NCBI GenBank assembly: GCA_028598985.1 | Contig: JAQRMV010000006.1 | Span: forward strand, 3,647 to 46,262 | Origin: Gammaproteobacteria bacterium | GTDB lineage: Bacteria; Pseudomonadota; Gammaproteobacteria; Pseudomonadales; Balneatricaceae | Length of the DNA stretch: 42,616 bases | Direction of reading: 5' to 3' | Shown here: positions 28,669-37,593 of the stretch, piece by piece | Position numbering within the stretch: the stretch's first letter is position 1 | How the letters are laid out: each line of letters opens with the position of its first letter | Notes under the pieces: model-generated | Told to the model about the DNA's origin: nothing | The model's database searches: none | Seen by the model: only the letters and a program-made list of their open reading frames with translations | Program-made: the position numbers and the translations under genes

Positions 28669-29739
28669 TTAACGCTCTAACTTCACATGGGCTTGCATCA
28701 GCTCGCCCGGGTTAGTTTGGGCTGCAAGCAAGGATAATTCTCCACACAACACAGTAGCTGCACAGATTTGAGCTAAGCGTCGTGCGTTAGCGCCTGCTTC
28801 TGCGTCTTCACTGCAACCTAGCTTAGTTAAGTTATCAGTCACAAAATCCAAGCCCTTACCATTGCCTACGGTGCCTACAATAATATTAGGTAGAGTGCAG
28901 GAGAAGTACAAATCGCCTTCTCGCACTTCGGCATGCACCATGCCTTGTGATCCTTCAATGATATTGGCTGCATCTTGACCCGTAGCTAAATAAAAACCCA
29001 ATAACATATTAGCGAAATGAGCATTGGCACTACGTAAACCACCTGCCATTAACGTGCCCAAGAGGTTCTTTTTAATATTGAGGTCTACCACTTTTTCTGG
29101 CGTAGTCAACAACTTACGCTCACACAAGTCACGTGCAATGGTTAATTCGGCTACTACATACTTGCCACGTCCTAGAATACCGTTAACGGCAGTGGCTTTT
29201 TTGTCGCTGCAATAATTACCAGAAATAGAACTGTAGTTGAGTTGTGGATATTGCACTAACACCCATTCCATAAGACGGTCGGCAGCCTGAGTCACCATGT
29301 TGTGGCCTGATGCGTCGCCAGTTTTAAATTCTAAACGCAAGTACAATAAATTGGCGACAATTTGCATATTCATGTCAATCAACTTAGCAAAACGGCTGGT
29401 TTCACTCACTATAGACTGCATCTCTTCTTGACGTGTTTGAATAGACTGCCATGCACTCAAGGCTTCACTGGCATCATCCGCTTCTAGCAGAATAGACCGC
29501 GTCATACGCTCATCCACTAGGGTGGTTTTAATGCCCTCTCCACATAGAGTAGACAAGCGAGCGCCGCGACCCACCGAGTGCCACAGGGGGATTTCATAGG
29601 TTGCTAGGGGAACTGAGACTTTATCTTGCCATGCCTTATCCAAGCTCGCCTGAGCACTAATTTTCATCGGCCCAACAAAGCGCATAGGAACTGGTGCCTG
29701 AGTCACCTTAGGACTCGTTTTAGCAGAAGTAGGGGCCAT
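28669..29739 (-). CDS. mvaA: HMG-CoA reductase, class I type, soluble
   Basis: Reduces HMG-CoA to mevalonate, the committed step. The 356-residue protein is only the catalytic domain, without membrane helices. It resembles class I (eukaryotic/archaeal type) enzymes: VPLATYEIPL with catalytic Glu49, GDASGHNM, SISGNYCSDKKATAVNGILGRGKYVVAE with Lys180/181, LATGQDAANI with Asp256 and the C-terminal His351. All four catalytic residues are there; the usual DAMG reads DASG. It is the first gene of the operon. No convincing promoter was picked out in the 112-base gap to the peroxiredoxin terminator. Confidence 0.93.
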   Translation of the reverse strand: MAPTSAKTSPKVTQAPVPMRFVGPMKISAQASLDKAWQDKVSVPLATYEIPLWHSVGRGARLSTLCGEGIKTTLVDERMTRSILLEADDASEALSAWQSIQTRQEEMQSIVSETSRFAKLIDMNMQIVANLLYLRLEFKTGDASGHNMVTQAADRLMEWVLVQYPQLNYSSISGNYCSDKKATAVNGILGRGKYVVAELTIARDLCERKLLTTPEKVVDLNIKKNLLGTLMAGGLRSANAHFANMLLGFYLATGQDAANIIEGSQGMVHAEVREGDLYFSCTLPNIIVGTVGNGKGLDFVTDNLTKLGCSEDAEAGANARRLAQICAATVLCGELSLLAAQTNPGELMQAHVKLER

Positions 29740-29851
29740 TCAAAGTGCCTTATAGAAAATAGATACAGCGCAAAATAAGTAGACCCTGATTTTAACCAGC
29801 CCTATGATGTTATGCAATGAAGATTAACAGGGTTATTGATATACAAGGCGT

Positions 29852-29890
29852 AAAAAAGCCCCGATAACAGGATGTTAGCGGGGCTTTTTT
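29852..29890 (-). terminator. Terminator after the peroxiredoxin gene
   Basis: AAAAAAGCCCCG and its exact complement enclose a smaller TAACA/TGTTA stem. The hairpin has A-runs and T-runs on both sides, so it could act in both directions, but it lies 10 bases after the minus-strand peroxiredoxin stop. On the other side it is upstream of mvaA, shielding that operon. Confidence 0.92.
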
Positions 29891-29900
29891 AGGGCAATAC

Positions 29901-30506
29901 TTATAGCTTGTCTGAGTTCTCACTTAAGTAAGAAGCAACACCAGCAGGCGAATCTTTCATGCCTGAATCCCCTTTATTCCAACCTGCTGGGCAAACTTCA
30001 CCGTGCTCTTCATGGAACTGTAGCGCATCGACTAAGCGCAATAGTTCATCCATGTTACGGCCTAAAGGTAGGTCGTTAACAATTTGTGAACGCACCATGC
30101 CGTCACGGTCGATGATGAATGCGCCGCGGTATGCAACACTACCGTCTGCTAACTCAACGTCGTAGGCACGGCAAATATCGTGAGCCATATCAGCAGCTAA
30201 AGTGTACTTAACTGGGCCGATGCCGCCATCGTTGATGGCAGTGTTGCGCCATGCATTGTGAGTGAAGTGAGAATCGATAGAAACACCAATCACCTCTACA
30301 CCACGAGCATTAAATTCATCCATACGATGGTCTAATGCAATCAGCTCTGAAGGACAAACAAAGGTGAAGTCTAGTGGGTAGAAAAAGACCAAACCGTACT
30401 TGCCTTTAATGGCTTGAGATAGATTAAAGTCATCAACGATGGTGCCATCGCCTAGTACTGCGGGTACGGTAAAATCTGGGGCTTGCTTGCCTACTAATAC
30501 GCTCAT
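29901..30506 (-). CDS. 2-Cys peroxiredoxin (AhpC/Prx1 type)
   Basis: A 201-residue typical 2-Cys peroxiredoxin that reduces H2O2 and organic peroxides. The peroxidatic Cys51 is in FYPLDFTFVCPSE and the resolving Cys172 in GEVCPAGWNKGD. The GGIG motif of sensitive types is present (NDGGIGPVKYTL), but the C-terminal YF is replaced by YL, so sensitivity to overoxidation is uncertain. It neighbours grxD upstream on the same strand, suggesting joint handling of oxidative stress. No ahpF is adjacent, so reduction probably comes from thioredoxin or glutaredoxin. Confidence 0.95.
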   Translation of the reverse strand: MSVLVGKQAPDFTVPAVLGDGTIVDDFNLSQAIKGKYGLVFFYPLDFTFVCPSELIALDHRMDEFNARGVEVIGVSIDSHFTHNAWRNTAINDGGIGPVKYTLAADMAHDICRAYDVELADGSVAYRGAFIIDRDGMVRSQIVNDLPLGRNMDELLRLVDALQFHEEHGEVCPAGWNKGDSGMKDSPAGVASYLSENSDKL

Positions 30507-30536
30507 GGTTATTCCTCTAAATGTTTAATTATTAAA

Positions 30537-30869
30537 TTATTCTTCGCCTGACTCTGCAGGAGCCGCAGCACTAACCATTTCAGCTAGTTCTCCGGTTTGT
30601 GCCAAATCAGTAATAATGTCACAGCCGCCTACTAATTCGCCATTGATCCACAGCTGGGGAAATGTTGGCCAGTTGGCATACTTTGGCAATTCTGCACGAA
30701 TGTCAGGGTGTTCTAAAATATTGACAAATGCAAAGCGCTCACCACAGTTCATTAGATTTTGTACTGTTTGTGAGGAAAAGCCACACTGTGGAAATTTTGG
30801 TGTGCCTTTCATGTACAATAAAATAGCGTTGCTTTCAATCTGTTCTTTAATAGTAGTTAACGTGTCCAT
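30537..30869 (-). CDS. grxD: Monothiol glutaredoxin
   Basis: GrxD carries or transfers Fe-S clusters and binds glutathione. The 110-residue protein has the monothiol CGFS active site (Cys29, in MKGTPKFPQCGFSSQTV), the TFPQLWINGELVGGCDI glutathione-binding region (TVP-type site reads TFP), and the GG-C-D pattern. It lies 30 bases upstream of the peroxiredoxin gene on the same strand, so they may share a transcript. It is divergent from argF. Confidence 0.96.
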   Translation of the reverse strand: MDTLTTIKEQIESNAILLYMKGTPKFPQCGFSSQTVQNLMNCGERFAFVNILEHPDIRAELPKYANWPTFPQLWINGELVGGCDIITDLAQTGELAEMVSAAAPAESGEE

Positions 30870-30981
30870 AATTACCTTCTGTGTTATTTATGGTTGCAAA
30901 ATCATTGACGCAATTATACCCATATCCGACCAATTTAGTCAGTTATTATTTAGCCAAAAAATACCATAATTTGCACTATTT

Positions 30982-31000
30982 ATAGGCCTTATAAGCCTAT
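30982..31000. repeat. Inverted repeat between grxD and argF
   Basis: ATAGGC-CTTATAA-GCCTAT, a perfect 6-bp-arm repeat 57 bases upstream of argF and between divergent genes. It does not look like an ARG box. A DNA-binding site is possible but unassigned. Confidence 0.3.
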
Positions 31001-31057
31001 GGATTTGCAAGCATAAGTTATTACCCCTATGATTCTCTGTTTAGGCGGCTAATTACC

Positions 31058-31981
31058 ATGTCCAATTCATCTCCGCGTCACTTCCTAACCTTGCTTGATT
31101 TAACTCCAAATGAGCTAAATTGGGTAATCAATCGCGCTATTGAACTTAAAAAAATACGCACTCAAGGCGACCTTTACGAACCTTTTCGCAATCGTGTTTT
31201 GGGGATGATTTTTGAAAAATCTTCCACTCGCACTCGTATTTCTTTCGAGTCGGGTATGGCGCAGTTAGGTGGCCATGCCATTTTCCTATCGTCTCGAGAC
31301 ACACAACTGGGCCGCGGCGAACCCATTGAAGACAGCGCTATAGTGGTCTCTAGTATGGTTGATATAATGATGATTCGCACTTTTTCCCACACCCAGGTAG
31401 AAAAGTTCGCAGCCCATTCTAAAGTCCCAGTAATCAATGCCCTCACGGATGATTATCATCCATGCCAGCTGCTAGCCGACATACAGACCTTTGTGGAACA
31501 CCGCGGTAGCATTAAAGGCAAAACCGTAACTTGGGTTGGTGACGGCAATAACATGTGCCATTCCTTTATCAACGCCGCTAAACAATTCGACTTTAAACTC
31601 AATATAGCTTGTCCAGACGGCTATTTACCCAATGCTCAGCTCATGGCCGACAACACAGACAGGGTGGCATTGATCACAGACCCACAAGCAGCCGTTGTGG
31701 GCAGCCATTTAGTGGTGACCGACACTTGGGCCTCCATGGGCCAAGAAGACGAAAAAATCTCTCGCCAAACGGCCTTTGCTGATTATCAAGTGAATCCCGC
31801 CTTAATGGACTTGGCTGACCCCCAGGCTCTATTTATGCATTGCTTGCCAGCCTATCGTGGATTGGAAATAAGCCATGACATGTTCAACGATCCTCGCAGT
31901 GTTGTATACCACGAAGCAGAAAACCGTTTGCACGCACAAAAAGCCTTAATGGAGTTCCTATTACTTGAGCCACAGGTATAG
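31058..31981 (+). CDS. argF: Ornithine carbamoyltransferase (anabolic type)
   Basis: Makes citrulline from ornithine and carbamoyl phosphate in arginine synthesis. The 307-residue protein has the carbamoyl-phosphate loop [13 protein letters not shown], the YHPCQLLAD motif, the ornithine-side DTWASMG and the HCLPAYRG motif with its active Cys. The length and neighbours (grxD, a MetR-type regulator) suggest the biosynthetic enzyme rather than catabolic ArcB; there is no arcA or arcC nearby. A LysR-type gene follows after 15 bases on the same strand. Confidence 0.95.
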   Translation: MSNSSPRHFLTLLDLTPNELNWVINRAIELKKIRTQGDLYEPFRNRVLGMIFEKSSTRTRISFESGMAQLGGHAIFLSSRDTQLGRGEPIEDSAIVVSSMVDIMMIRTFSHTQVEKFAAHSKVPVINALTDDYHPCQLLADIQTFVEHRGSIKGKTVTWVGDGNNMCHSFINAAKQFDFKLNIACPDGYLPNAQLMADNTDRVALITDPQAAVVGSHLVVTDTWASMGQEDEKISRQTAFADYQVNPALMDLADPQALFMHCLPAYRGLEISHDMFNDPRSVVYHEAENRLHAQKALMEFLLLEPQV

Positions 31982-31996
31982 GAATAGATAAACAAT

Positions 31997-32953
31997 ATGA
32001 TAGAACTACGCCATCTACGCACACTTACTGCACTAAGGGAAACCGGCAGCTTAGTTGAGGCTGCTGAAAAAGTATTTCTTACCCAGTCTGCTTTATCGCA
32101 CCAAATCAAAGACCTTGAGCATAAGCTTGGGTTAGATGTATTTATACGCAAAACCAAGCCTGTAGAATTCACTACTGCGGGTCAACGCCTGTTGCAGCTA
32201 GCCGATGAATTGTTACCACAACTCCGCAACACAGAGCGCGAACTAGCGCGGTTGTCAGCAGGAGGCGTTGGGCGCCTTAATATCGCTATCGAATGCCACA
32301 GCTGCTTTCAATGGTTAATGCCTAGCTTAGACCGCTATCGCGCCGATTGGCCTGAAGTAGAACTCGACTTAGCTTCTGGTTTTAACTTTGCACCACTTCC
32401 CGCATTACGCAGCGGCGAACTAGACCTTGTAATCACAGCTAACCCTAAAGACCTTTCCGGTATCAGTTATGTGCCTTTATTTAGTTACGAGTCTCTTCTG
32501 GCCGTTAGCAATCACCATGCGTTAACGCAAAAGTCTTTTATTGAACCCCAAGATCTTGCTGATCAAACGCTCATTTGTTACCCCGTTGATCGCGACATGC
32601 TAGATGTATTTGTACAGTTCTTAGACCCGGCAGACATTGAGCCTGTAGCAATAAGACACGCCGAACTCACGGTAATGATGATGCAACTGGTGGCCAGTGG
32701 TCGTGGTGTGTGTGCGTTACCTAACTGGGCTCTAGATGAATACAGCAGTCGTGGTTATGTAACTGCAATCCCCATGTCTGAAACAGGCATTTGGTGCACA
32801 CTTTACGCCGCAGTGCGTAGCGATCAAGCTAACAGCAAATACATGATGGATTTTTTAGTCACCGCAAGAGAAACTTCTGCTTCTACTTTAGTGGGCGTTA
32901 AGCAAACTAATCAACAGGGTGAGCCATTGAAAGCTCCGGAAGACTGCCTGTAG
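31997..32953 (+). CDS. metR: LysR-family regulator, MetR type
   Basis: A 318-residue LysR-type regulator that closely follows E. coli MetR: MIELRHLRTLTALRETGSLVEAAEKVFLTQSALSHQIKDLE in the helix-turn-helix, then LNIAIECHSCFQWLMP, FAPLPALRSGELDLVI and ICYPVDRDMLDVFVQFL in the ligand domain. MetR activates methionine-synthesis genes with homocysteine as co-effector. No met gene is adjacent here, so it presumably acts in trans. Its 3' end overlaps the convergent kinase gene by 47 bases. AGGAA lies in front of the ATG. Confidence 0.9.
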   Translation: MIELRHLRTLTALRETGSLVEAAEKVFLTQSALSHQIKDLEHKLGLDVFIRKTKPVEFTTAGQRLLQLADELLPQLRNTERELARLSAGGVGRLNIAIECHSCFQWLMPSLDRYRADWPEVELDLASGFNFAPLPALRSGELDLVITANPKDLSGISYVPLFSYESLLAVSNHHALTQKSFIEPQDLADQTLICYPVDRDMLDVFVQFLDPADIEPVAIRHAELTVMMMQLVASGRGVCALPNWALDEYSSRGYVTAIPMSETGIWCTLYAAVRSDQANSKYMMDFLVTARETSASTLVGVKQTNQQGEPLKAPEDCL

Positions 32954-33692
32954 GCTGTTTAACCGGCAATTTAATGATCATCTTAGCGCCACCTAACTCT
33001 TTGCTACGACCAGCAATTGCACGACCCCCGTGCCAAAATGCAATACGTCTTACAATAGACAAACCCAAACCAAAACCGCCAGTGCTGCGATGACGGCTTT
33101 CATCCAGCCTAGTGAAGGGTGCAAACACCCGTCCGTAATCCGCTTCTGAGATGCCTGGCCCATCGTCCTCAACGCTTAGCAGGCAATAATCACCATCCAA
33201 GCTATAATCCACAATGATCCTAGACTTGGCATATTTAATGGCATTGCCTATTAGGTTTTGGCAGGCTCTCCTGAGCTGCACGGGTTCTGCATCAATAGAG
33301 AGCTCCAACAGTGGCCGCCGAATATCAATAGATAGCTGAGGATGCAAAGTAGAATATTGGGAACATAAGCTTTGCATCGCCGATTTTAAATATAAACGCT
33401 GGAAAACAATCCTTGGGCCGCCATCTCCCAAATGAATATAAGTCATTATTTCAGCGACTAATTGATTAATTTCTTCTAAGTCTTGGCCCATACTTTTACA
33501 AGATGCCAACATCTTCTTGCGGCCTTCGCCCTGAGCATCTTCTTTCAAAGCATCTTGTAGTATCTGCAAGGCAAAACTAAGCCTAGATACTGGCGTTCTT
33601 ATTTCATGGGAAATAGCAGCCATCAGCTCCTGTTGTAGAGCCATTTGTTTTTCCATACTTCCTGAATCCATAGGATCTACAGGCAATTCCAC
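32907..33692 (-). CDS. Sensorless RstB-like histidine kinase
   Basis: A 261-residue histidine kinase consisting only of the DHp and ATPase domains: phospho-acceptor MAAISHEIRTPVSRLSF, N-box NLIGNAIKYAKSR, G1 SVEDDGPGI, F-box FAPFTRLDESRHRSTGG and G2 FGLGLSIV. The kinase core resembles RstB, which normally has about 430 residues with two membrane helices and a periplasmic sensor. None of that is here. The GTG start at 33692 follows the regulator's TAA directly and has AAGGA in front, so the short form is probably real. It must be soluble, taking its signal from another protein or through its first 25 residues. Its 3' end overlaps metR. Confidence 0.9.
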   Translation of the reverse strand: MELPVDPMDSGSMEKQMALQQELMAAISHEIRTPVSRLSFALQILQDALKEDAQGEGRKKMLASCKSMGQDLEEINQLVAEIMTYIHLGDGGPRIVFQRLYLKSAMQSLCSQYSTLHPQLSIDIRRPLLELSIDAEPVQLRRACQNLIGNAIKYAKSRIIVDYSLDGDYCLLSVEDDGPGISEADYGRVFAPFTRLDESRHRSTGGFGLGLSIVRRIAFWHGGRAIAGRSKELGGAKMIIKLPVKQPTGSLPELSMAHPVD

Positions 33693-34421
33693 TTAATTTT
33701 CCTTTACAAACAAGTAGCCTTTGCTACGTACAGTTTTTATGCGTTTAGGGCGCAGTGGATCATCGCCTATTTTGGGACGGATACGCGATACGCGCACATC
33801 AATGGATCGATCTTGCCCATCGTAAGAAATACCCCGCAAGGCGGTGAAGATCTCTTCTCGGCTTAGCACTTGCCCAGCATGGGTGACTAACAGCCACAAT
33901 AGATCGAATTCGGCGCTGGTCAAATCTATACTTTCTTCACCCAACCAAGCTGCTCTCATTGTACTGTCTATTGTTAAACTACCAAACTGATACCGAACGT
34001 CTTCGGGAGCTTTATCTATAGAAAGCTTGGATGCCTCTGCGGCCTTACTGCTGCGACGCAACAAAGCACTAATTCTAGCCAACAAAAGCCGCGGTGCAAC
34101 GGGCTTACACACATAGTCATCAGCGCCTATTTCCAAACCCACCACTTGATCGAGCTCATCAGTGCGCGCAGTCAACATAAGAATAGGCCCTGCGTATTCA
34201 GGCCTTACTAAACGACAAACGCCTAGCCCGTCTTCGCCAGGCAGCATCAAATCTAAGATCACTAAATCGGGTTGCTCTTTTTTGATACGCCCTACAGCAA
34301 TGGCACCGTTGTGCTCAACACTTACAGATAAACCGTTATTAGTAAGGTACTCACGGGTTAATTCCGCTAGTCGTTCATCGTCTTCCACGATGAGTACTCG
34401 TGTAGCTTGGTTAAAATTCAC
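33693..34421 (-). CDS. RstA-like OmpR-family response regulator
   Basis: A 242-residue response regulator. The receiver domain has VLIVEDDERLAEL with acidic pair, phospho-Asp in LVILDLMLPGEDG, MLTART and the Lys in DDYVCKPVAP; the OmpR-type winged helix follows with FDLLWLLVTHAGQVLSREEIFTALRGISYDGQDRSIDVRVSRIR. The DNA-binding half is very like RstA. The start is GTG at 34421 with AAGGA seven bases in front; the upstream ATG is out of frame. It precedes the kinase gene with no gap. Its targets are unknown; the upstream intergenic repeats are candidate sites. Confidence 0.93.
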   Translation of the reverse strand: MNFNQATRVLIVEDDERLAELTREYLTNNGLSVSVEHNGAIAVGRIKKEQPDLVILDLMLPGEDGLGVCRLVRPEYAGPILMLTARTDELDQVVGLEIGADDYVCKPVAPRLLLARISALLRRSSKAAEASKLSIDKAPEDVRYQFGSLTIDSTMRAAWLGEESIDLTSAEFDLLWLLVTHAGQVLSREEIFTALRGISYDGQDRSIDVRVSRIRPKIGDDPLRPKRIKTVRSKGYLFVKEN

Positions 34422-34750
34422 GGTTGCATCCTTTAGTTACCTTATAATCCTGCTCATTGACCCAGCGCACAAGTGGAGGGAATGTTCGCATAACGGCTTA
34501 GGTTGTTTAATTTGAGTATGTATTTCATACTATAACTATATGTAATAAAAAGTAAAACATGTAATTAAAAATAAACCTTACCCTTTAGTGCATTACCTAA
34601 TGTGACAAACATGAATCCCAATTAAAAGAAGACTAAATAATATAATAGTGTTTTATCGGATTGAACCGAATGAGTAGTCATGATATAAATTAAAACCTTA
34701 TACTGCCTTGTTTTAAGCAATGTTAAACTCACCTTTTTGGCCCCTCTATA
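34422..34750. promoter_or_regulatory. Divergent intergenic region with small repeats
   Basis: This 329-base AT-rich gap between the divergent response-regulator and DAHP-synthase genes has no ORF I accept. It holds an inverted repeat AGTATG-TATTT-CATACT (34515-34531), two ATGTAAT copies 19 bp apart (34540 and 34559) and the palindrome CATTACCTAATG (34591-34602). These could be regulator sites for either gene. No confident promoter or terminator was found. Confidence 0.4.
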
Positions 34751-36106
34751 ATGAAACCATGGTCTCCCAGCAGCTGGCGTGAATTCCCAATATTACAACA
34801 ACCCAATTATACAGATGCAAAAGCCGTTGATCATGTTGAGCATCAACTAAGCCAGGTGCCGCCATTGGTTTTTGCAGGTGAAGCCCGCGCCCTTAAAAAA
34901 CAACTGGCTCAGGTTACTAACGGTGAAGCCTTTTTACTACAAGGCGGCGATTGTGCCGAAAGTTTTGCTGAATTTAACGCAACGAACATTCGTGACACGT
35001 TTAAAGTCATGTTACAAATGGCGGTAGTACTGACCTTTGCAGGCAGCTGCCCTGTAGTGAAAGTAGGCCGCATGGCTGGCCAATTTGCTAAACCACGATC
35101 TGCTGACACTGAGGCCTTTGACGGTGTAGAGTTGCCTAGTTACCGTGGTGACATTATTAATAGTGCGGCCTTTACCTCGGAAGCTCGAGTCCCCGATCCA
35201 GCTCGCCTAGTGCAGGCCTACAATCAGTCTGCAGCCACCTTAAATTTGTTACGCGCCTTCGCCCAAGGCGGCTTTGCAGACTTAAATAAGGTACATCAAT
35301 GGAACCAGGATTTTGTTCGGACCAGCCCGTTAGGCGCCCGTTACGAAAGCCTGGCCGATCAAATCGACCGCTCTTTGAGCTTTATGAACGCCTGCGGCCT
35401 GAACGCCGAGAATGCCCCTCAATTGCACAAAACAAGCTTATACACTTCTCACGAAGCCTTGTTATTAAACTACGAACAAGCCCTTACCCGTGAAGATAGC
35501 TTAACTAACCAATGGTATAACTGTTCGGCCCACATGTTATGGATTGGTGATCGTACTCGTCAGGTAGACGGTGCCCATGTGGAGTTTTTACGTGGTGTTA
35601 AAAACCCACTAGGATTTAAGGCAGGACCCACCATGAAGGCCGACGACATGTTGCGCCTATTGGATGTGCTTAACCCAGACAACGAAGCTGGGCGCATTAA
35701 CATTATCGCCCGTATGGGTGCAGATAATGTAGAAGCTCACCTACCGGCTTTAATTCGTGCGGTAGAGAAGGAAGGCCGCAAGGTACTTTGGAGCAGTGAC
35801 CCAATGCATGGCAACACCATTAAAACCCACACAGGCTACAAAACTCGCCAAGTGAAAGATGTGTTACGTGAGGTGAAAAGCTTTTTTGATGTCCATGCTG
35901 CCGAAGGCACTTATGCCGGTGGTGTTCATTTTGAAATGACAGGTCAAAACGTGACTGAATGTATGGGCGGCGCCCATGATATTACTGCGGAAGGCTTAGC
36001 CGATCGTTACCATACTGCCTGCGATCCTCGCTTAAACGCAGATCAAGCCTTGGAACTGGCATTTTTAATTGCCGATACTTTAAAGCAAGCACGTATTAAT
36101 CGATAA
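34751..36106 (+). CDS. 3-Deoxy-7-phosphoheptulonate synthase, class II
   Basis: Condenses phosphoenolpyruvate and erythrose 4-phosphate, the first step of aromatic amino-acid synthesis. The 451-residue protein is of the class II (plant/Mycobacterium/Pseudomonas) type, unrelated in length to the about 350-residue AroFGH enzymes: [62 protein letters not shown] and [16 protein letters not shown]. Metal and substrate residues in these motifs look intact. It stands alone between a divergent regulator and the convergent yfaE-nrdBA genes; no trp or phenazine genes accompany it, so general aromatic synthesis is likelier than a special pathway. Confidence 0.94.
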   Translation: MKPWSPSSWREFPILQQPNYTDAKAVDHVEHQLSQVPPLVFAGEARALKKQLAQVTNGEAFLLQGGDCAESFAEFNATNIRDTFKVMLQMAVVLTFAGSCPVVKVGRMAGQFAKPRSADTEAFDGVELPSYRGDIINSAAFTSEARVPDPARLVQAYNQSAATLNLLRAFAQGGFADLNKVHQWNQDFVRTSPLGARYESLADQIDRSLSFMNACGLNAENAPQLHKTSLYTSHEALLLNYEQALTREDSLTNQWYNCSAHMLWIGDRTRQVDGAHVEFLRGVKNPLGFKAGPTMKADDMLRLLDVLNPDNEAGRINIIARMGADNVEAHLPALIRAVEKEGRKVLWSSDPMHGNTIKTHTGYKTRQVKDVLREVKSFFDVHAAEGTYAGGVHFEMTGQNVTECMGGAHDITAEGLADRYHTACDPRLNADQALELAFLIADTLKQARINR

Positions 36107-36124
36107 CGGTTGAATCTATTGTTG

Positions 36125-36394
36125 CTAGGTGGCCAAACTAATTGAGCCATCTGGCACGCAACAACACACCAAAATTTCACCTTCCTCTAAAGGCACCAGG
36201 CTATCCTGTACCCAGTTCACCTTACCTTGGGTAAGTTGCACCTTACAGCGGCCACAATAACCCCCGCGACAATTATAGGTCACAGGAATGTGGTGTTCTT
36301 CCATGCTATCAAGCAAAGAAAACTCTTCACCATAATCAAAGCTTTGCGCTTCGTTAACAGTGACCGTAGCACCCATTATTTGCACCGCCTGCAC
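36125..36394 (-). CDS. yfaE: [2Fe-2S] ferredoxin maintaining ribonucleotide reductase
   Basis: An 89-residue plant-type ferredoxin with the cluster motif YNCRGGYCGRC and a distant fourth Cys in LVCCCVPDG. Coupled to nrdB it matches E. coli YfaE, which keeps the diiron-tyrosyl cofactor of NrdB working. The track start is a GTG with GAGAA eight bases upstream; an ATG six codons in (36376) is an alternative. It follows nrdB after 17 bases on the same strand. Confidence 0.9.
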   Translation of the reverse strand: MQAVQIMGATVTVNEAQSFDYGEEFSLLDSMEEHHIPVTYNCRGGYCGRCKVQLTQGKVNWVQDSLVPLEEGEILVCCCVPDGSISLAT

Positions 36395-36411
36395 TTAAAA
36401 ATTCTCAACAA

Positions 36412-37542
36412 TCACAAATCGAAATCGTCAAAGTCAGCACCGTCCATATCGCTATCAATAGCGCCAACTAAGTATGAACTTATTTCAGCTTCTTGCGGCG
36501 CCACTTGAACATTGTCACTCACTAACCAAGCATTCATCCACGGCAGAGGATTAGTACGTGTTTCGAATATTTCATCAAGGCCTAATCCACGCATACGCAC
36601 ATTAGTAATGTAATCAACGTAGTTGCTTAGAATTTCTGCGTTTAGACCTATCATTGAGCCGTCTTTAAATAGATACTGAGCCCATTCACGTTCTTGTTCG
36701 GCCGCTTCGCGGAAAATCTCTATCACTTCATTTTTACACGATGAAGCAATAACCACCATGTCTGGATCATCCTGACCATTAGCCATCAGATTGAGCATAT
36801 GCTGGGTGCCCGCTAAATGTAAGGCTTCGTCACGAGCAATAAGTTTAATCACTTTGGCGTTGCCTTCCATAATGGCGCGTTCTGCAAAAGCAAAACTACA
36901 GGCAAAGCTGACATAGAAACGCACGGCCTCCAGCACGTTTACGGAAGCTATTGTCAGGTACAGCTGGCGCTTAAGTGCACCCAGGCTGACTACAACTTCT
37001 TCACCATTGAGCTGGTGGGTGCCTTCACCAAACAGGCTATATTGGCTACACATTTCAATAAATGCATCGTAGTAACGGGTCACGGTTTCAGCGCGTTTTA
37101 CAATTTCTGGGTTATCTACAATGTCATCAAAAACAATACTTGGATCGTCTACTACGTTACGAATGATATGGGTATAACTGCGGCTATGTATGGTTTCACT
37201 GAAAGACCAGGTTTCTAACCACGTTTCTAATTCTGGCAACGACACCACTGGCAAAAACGCCACGTTCGGTGAACGGCCCTGAACACTGTCCAATAAGGTC
37301 TGATATTTAAGGTTGCTTAAGAAAATATGCCTTTCATGTTCTGCCATGGCCATAAAGTCTTTGCGATCGGTAGACAGGTCTACTTCTTCTGGACGCCAGA
37401 AAAAGGACAACTGCTTTTCGATAAGCTTTTCAAAAATAGCATGACGCTGTTGGTCATAACGAGCTACATTAACGTTTTGCCCAAAGAACATGGGTTCTTT
37501 AAGGGCGTCATTTTTAACCCTATTGAAGGTGGAATAAGCCAT
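36412..37542 (-). CDS. nrdB: Class Ia ribonucleotide reductase, beta subunit
   Basis: Holds the diiron centre and tyrosyl radical used by NrdA. The 376-residue protein starts [34 protein letters not shown]. It has the iron ligands in [15 protein letters not shown] (Asp), EHERH (Glu), and [13 protein letters not shown] (Glu, His and the radical Tyr), then later [25 protein letters not shown]. The C-terminal tail ([12 protein letters not shown]) can contact NrdA. It lies between nrdA and yfaE, one operon with shared NrdR control. Confidence 0.97.
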   Translation of the reverse strand: MAYSTFNRVKNDALKEPMFFGQNVNVARYDQQRHAIFEKLIEKQLSFFWRPEEVDLSTDRKDFMAMAEHERHIFLSNLKYQTLLDSVQGRSPNVAFLPVVSLPELETWLETWSFSETIHSRSYTHIIRNVVDDPSIVFDDIVDNPEIVKRAETVTRYYDAFIEMCSQYSLFGEGTHQLNGEEVVVSLGALKRQLYLTIASVNVLEAVRFYVSFACSFAFAERAIMEGNAKVIKLIARDEALHLAGTQHMLNLMANGQDDPDMVVIASSCKNEVIEIFREAAEQEREWAQYLFKDGSMIGLNAEILSNYVDYITNVRMRGLGLDEIFETRTNPLPWMNAWLVSDNVQVAPQEAEISSYLVGAIDSDMDGADFDDFDL

Positions 37543-37593
37543 GACTCTCTCGTGCTTCTGTACAGTTATCTAAAAATATACGGGTACCGCAAG

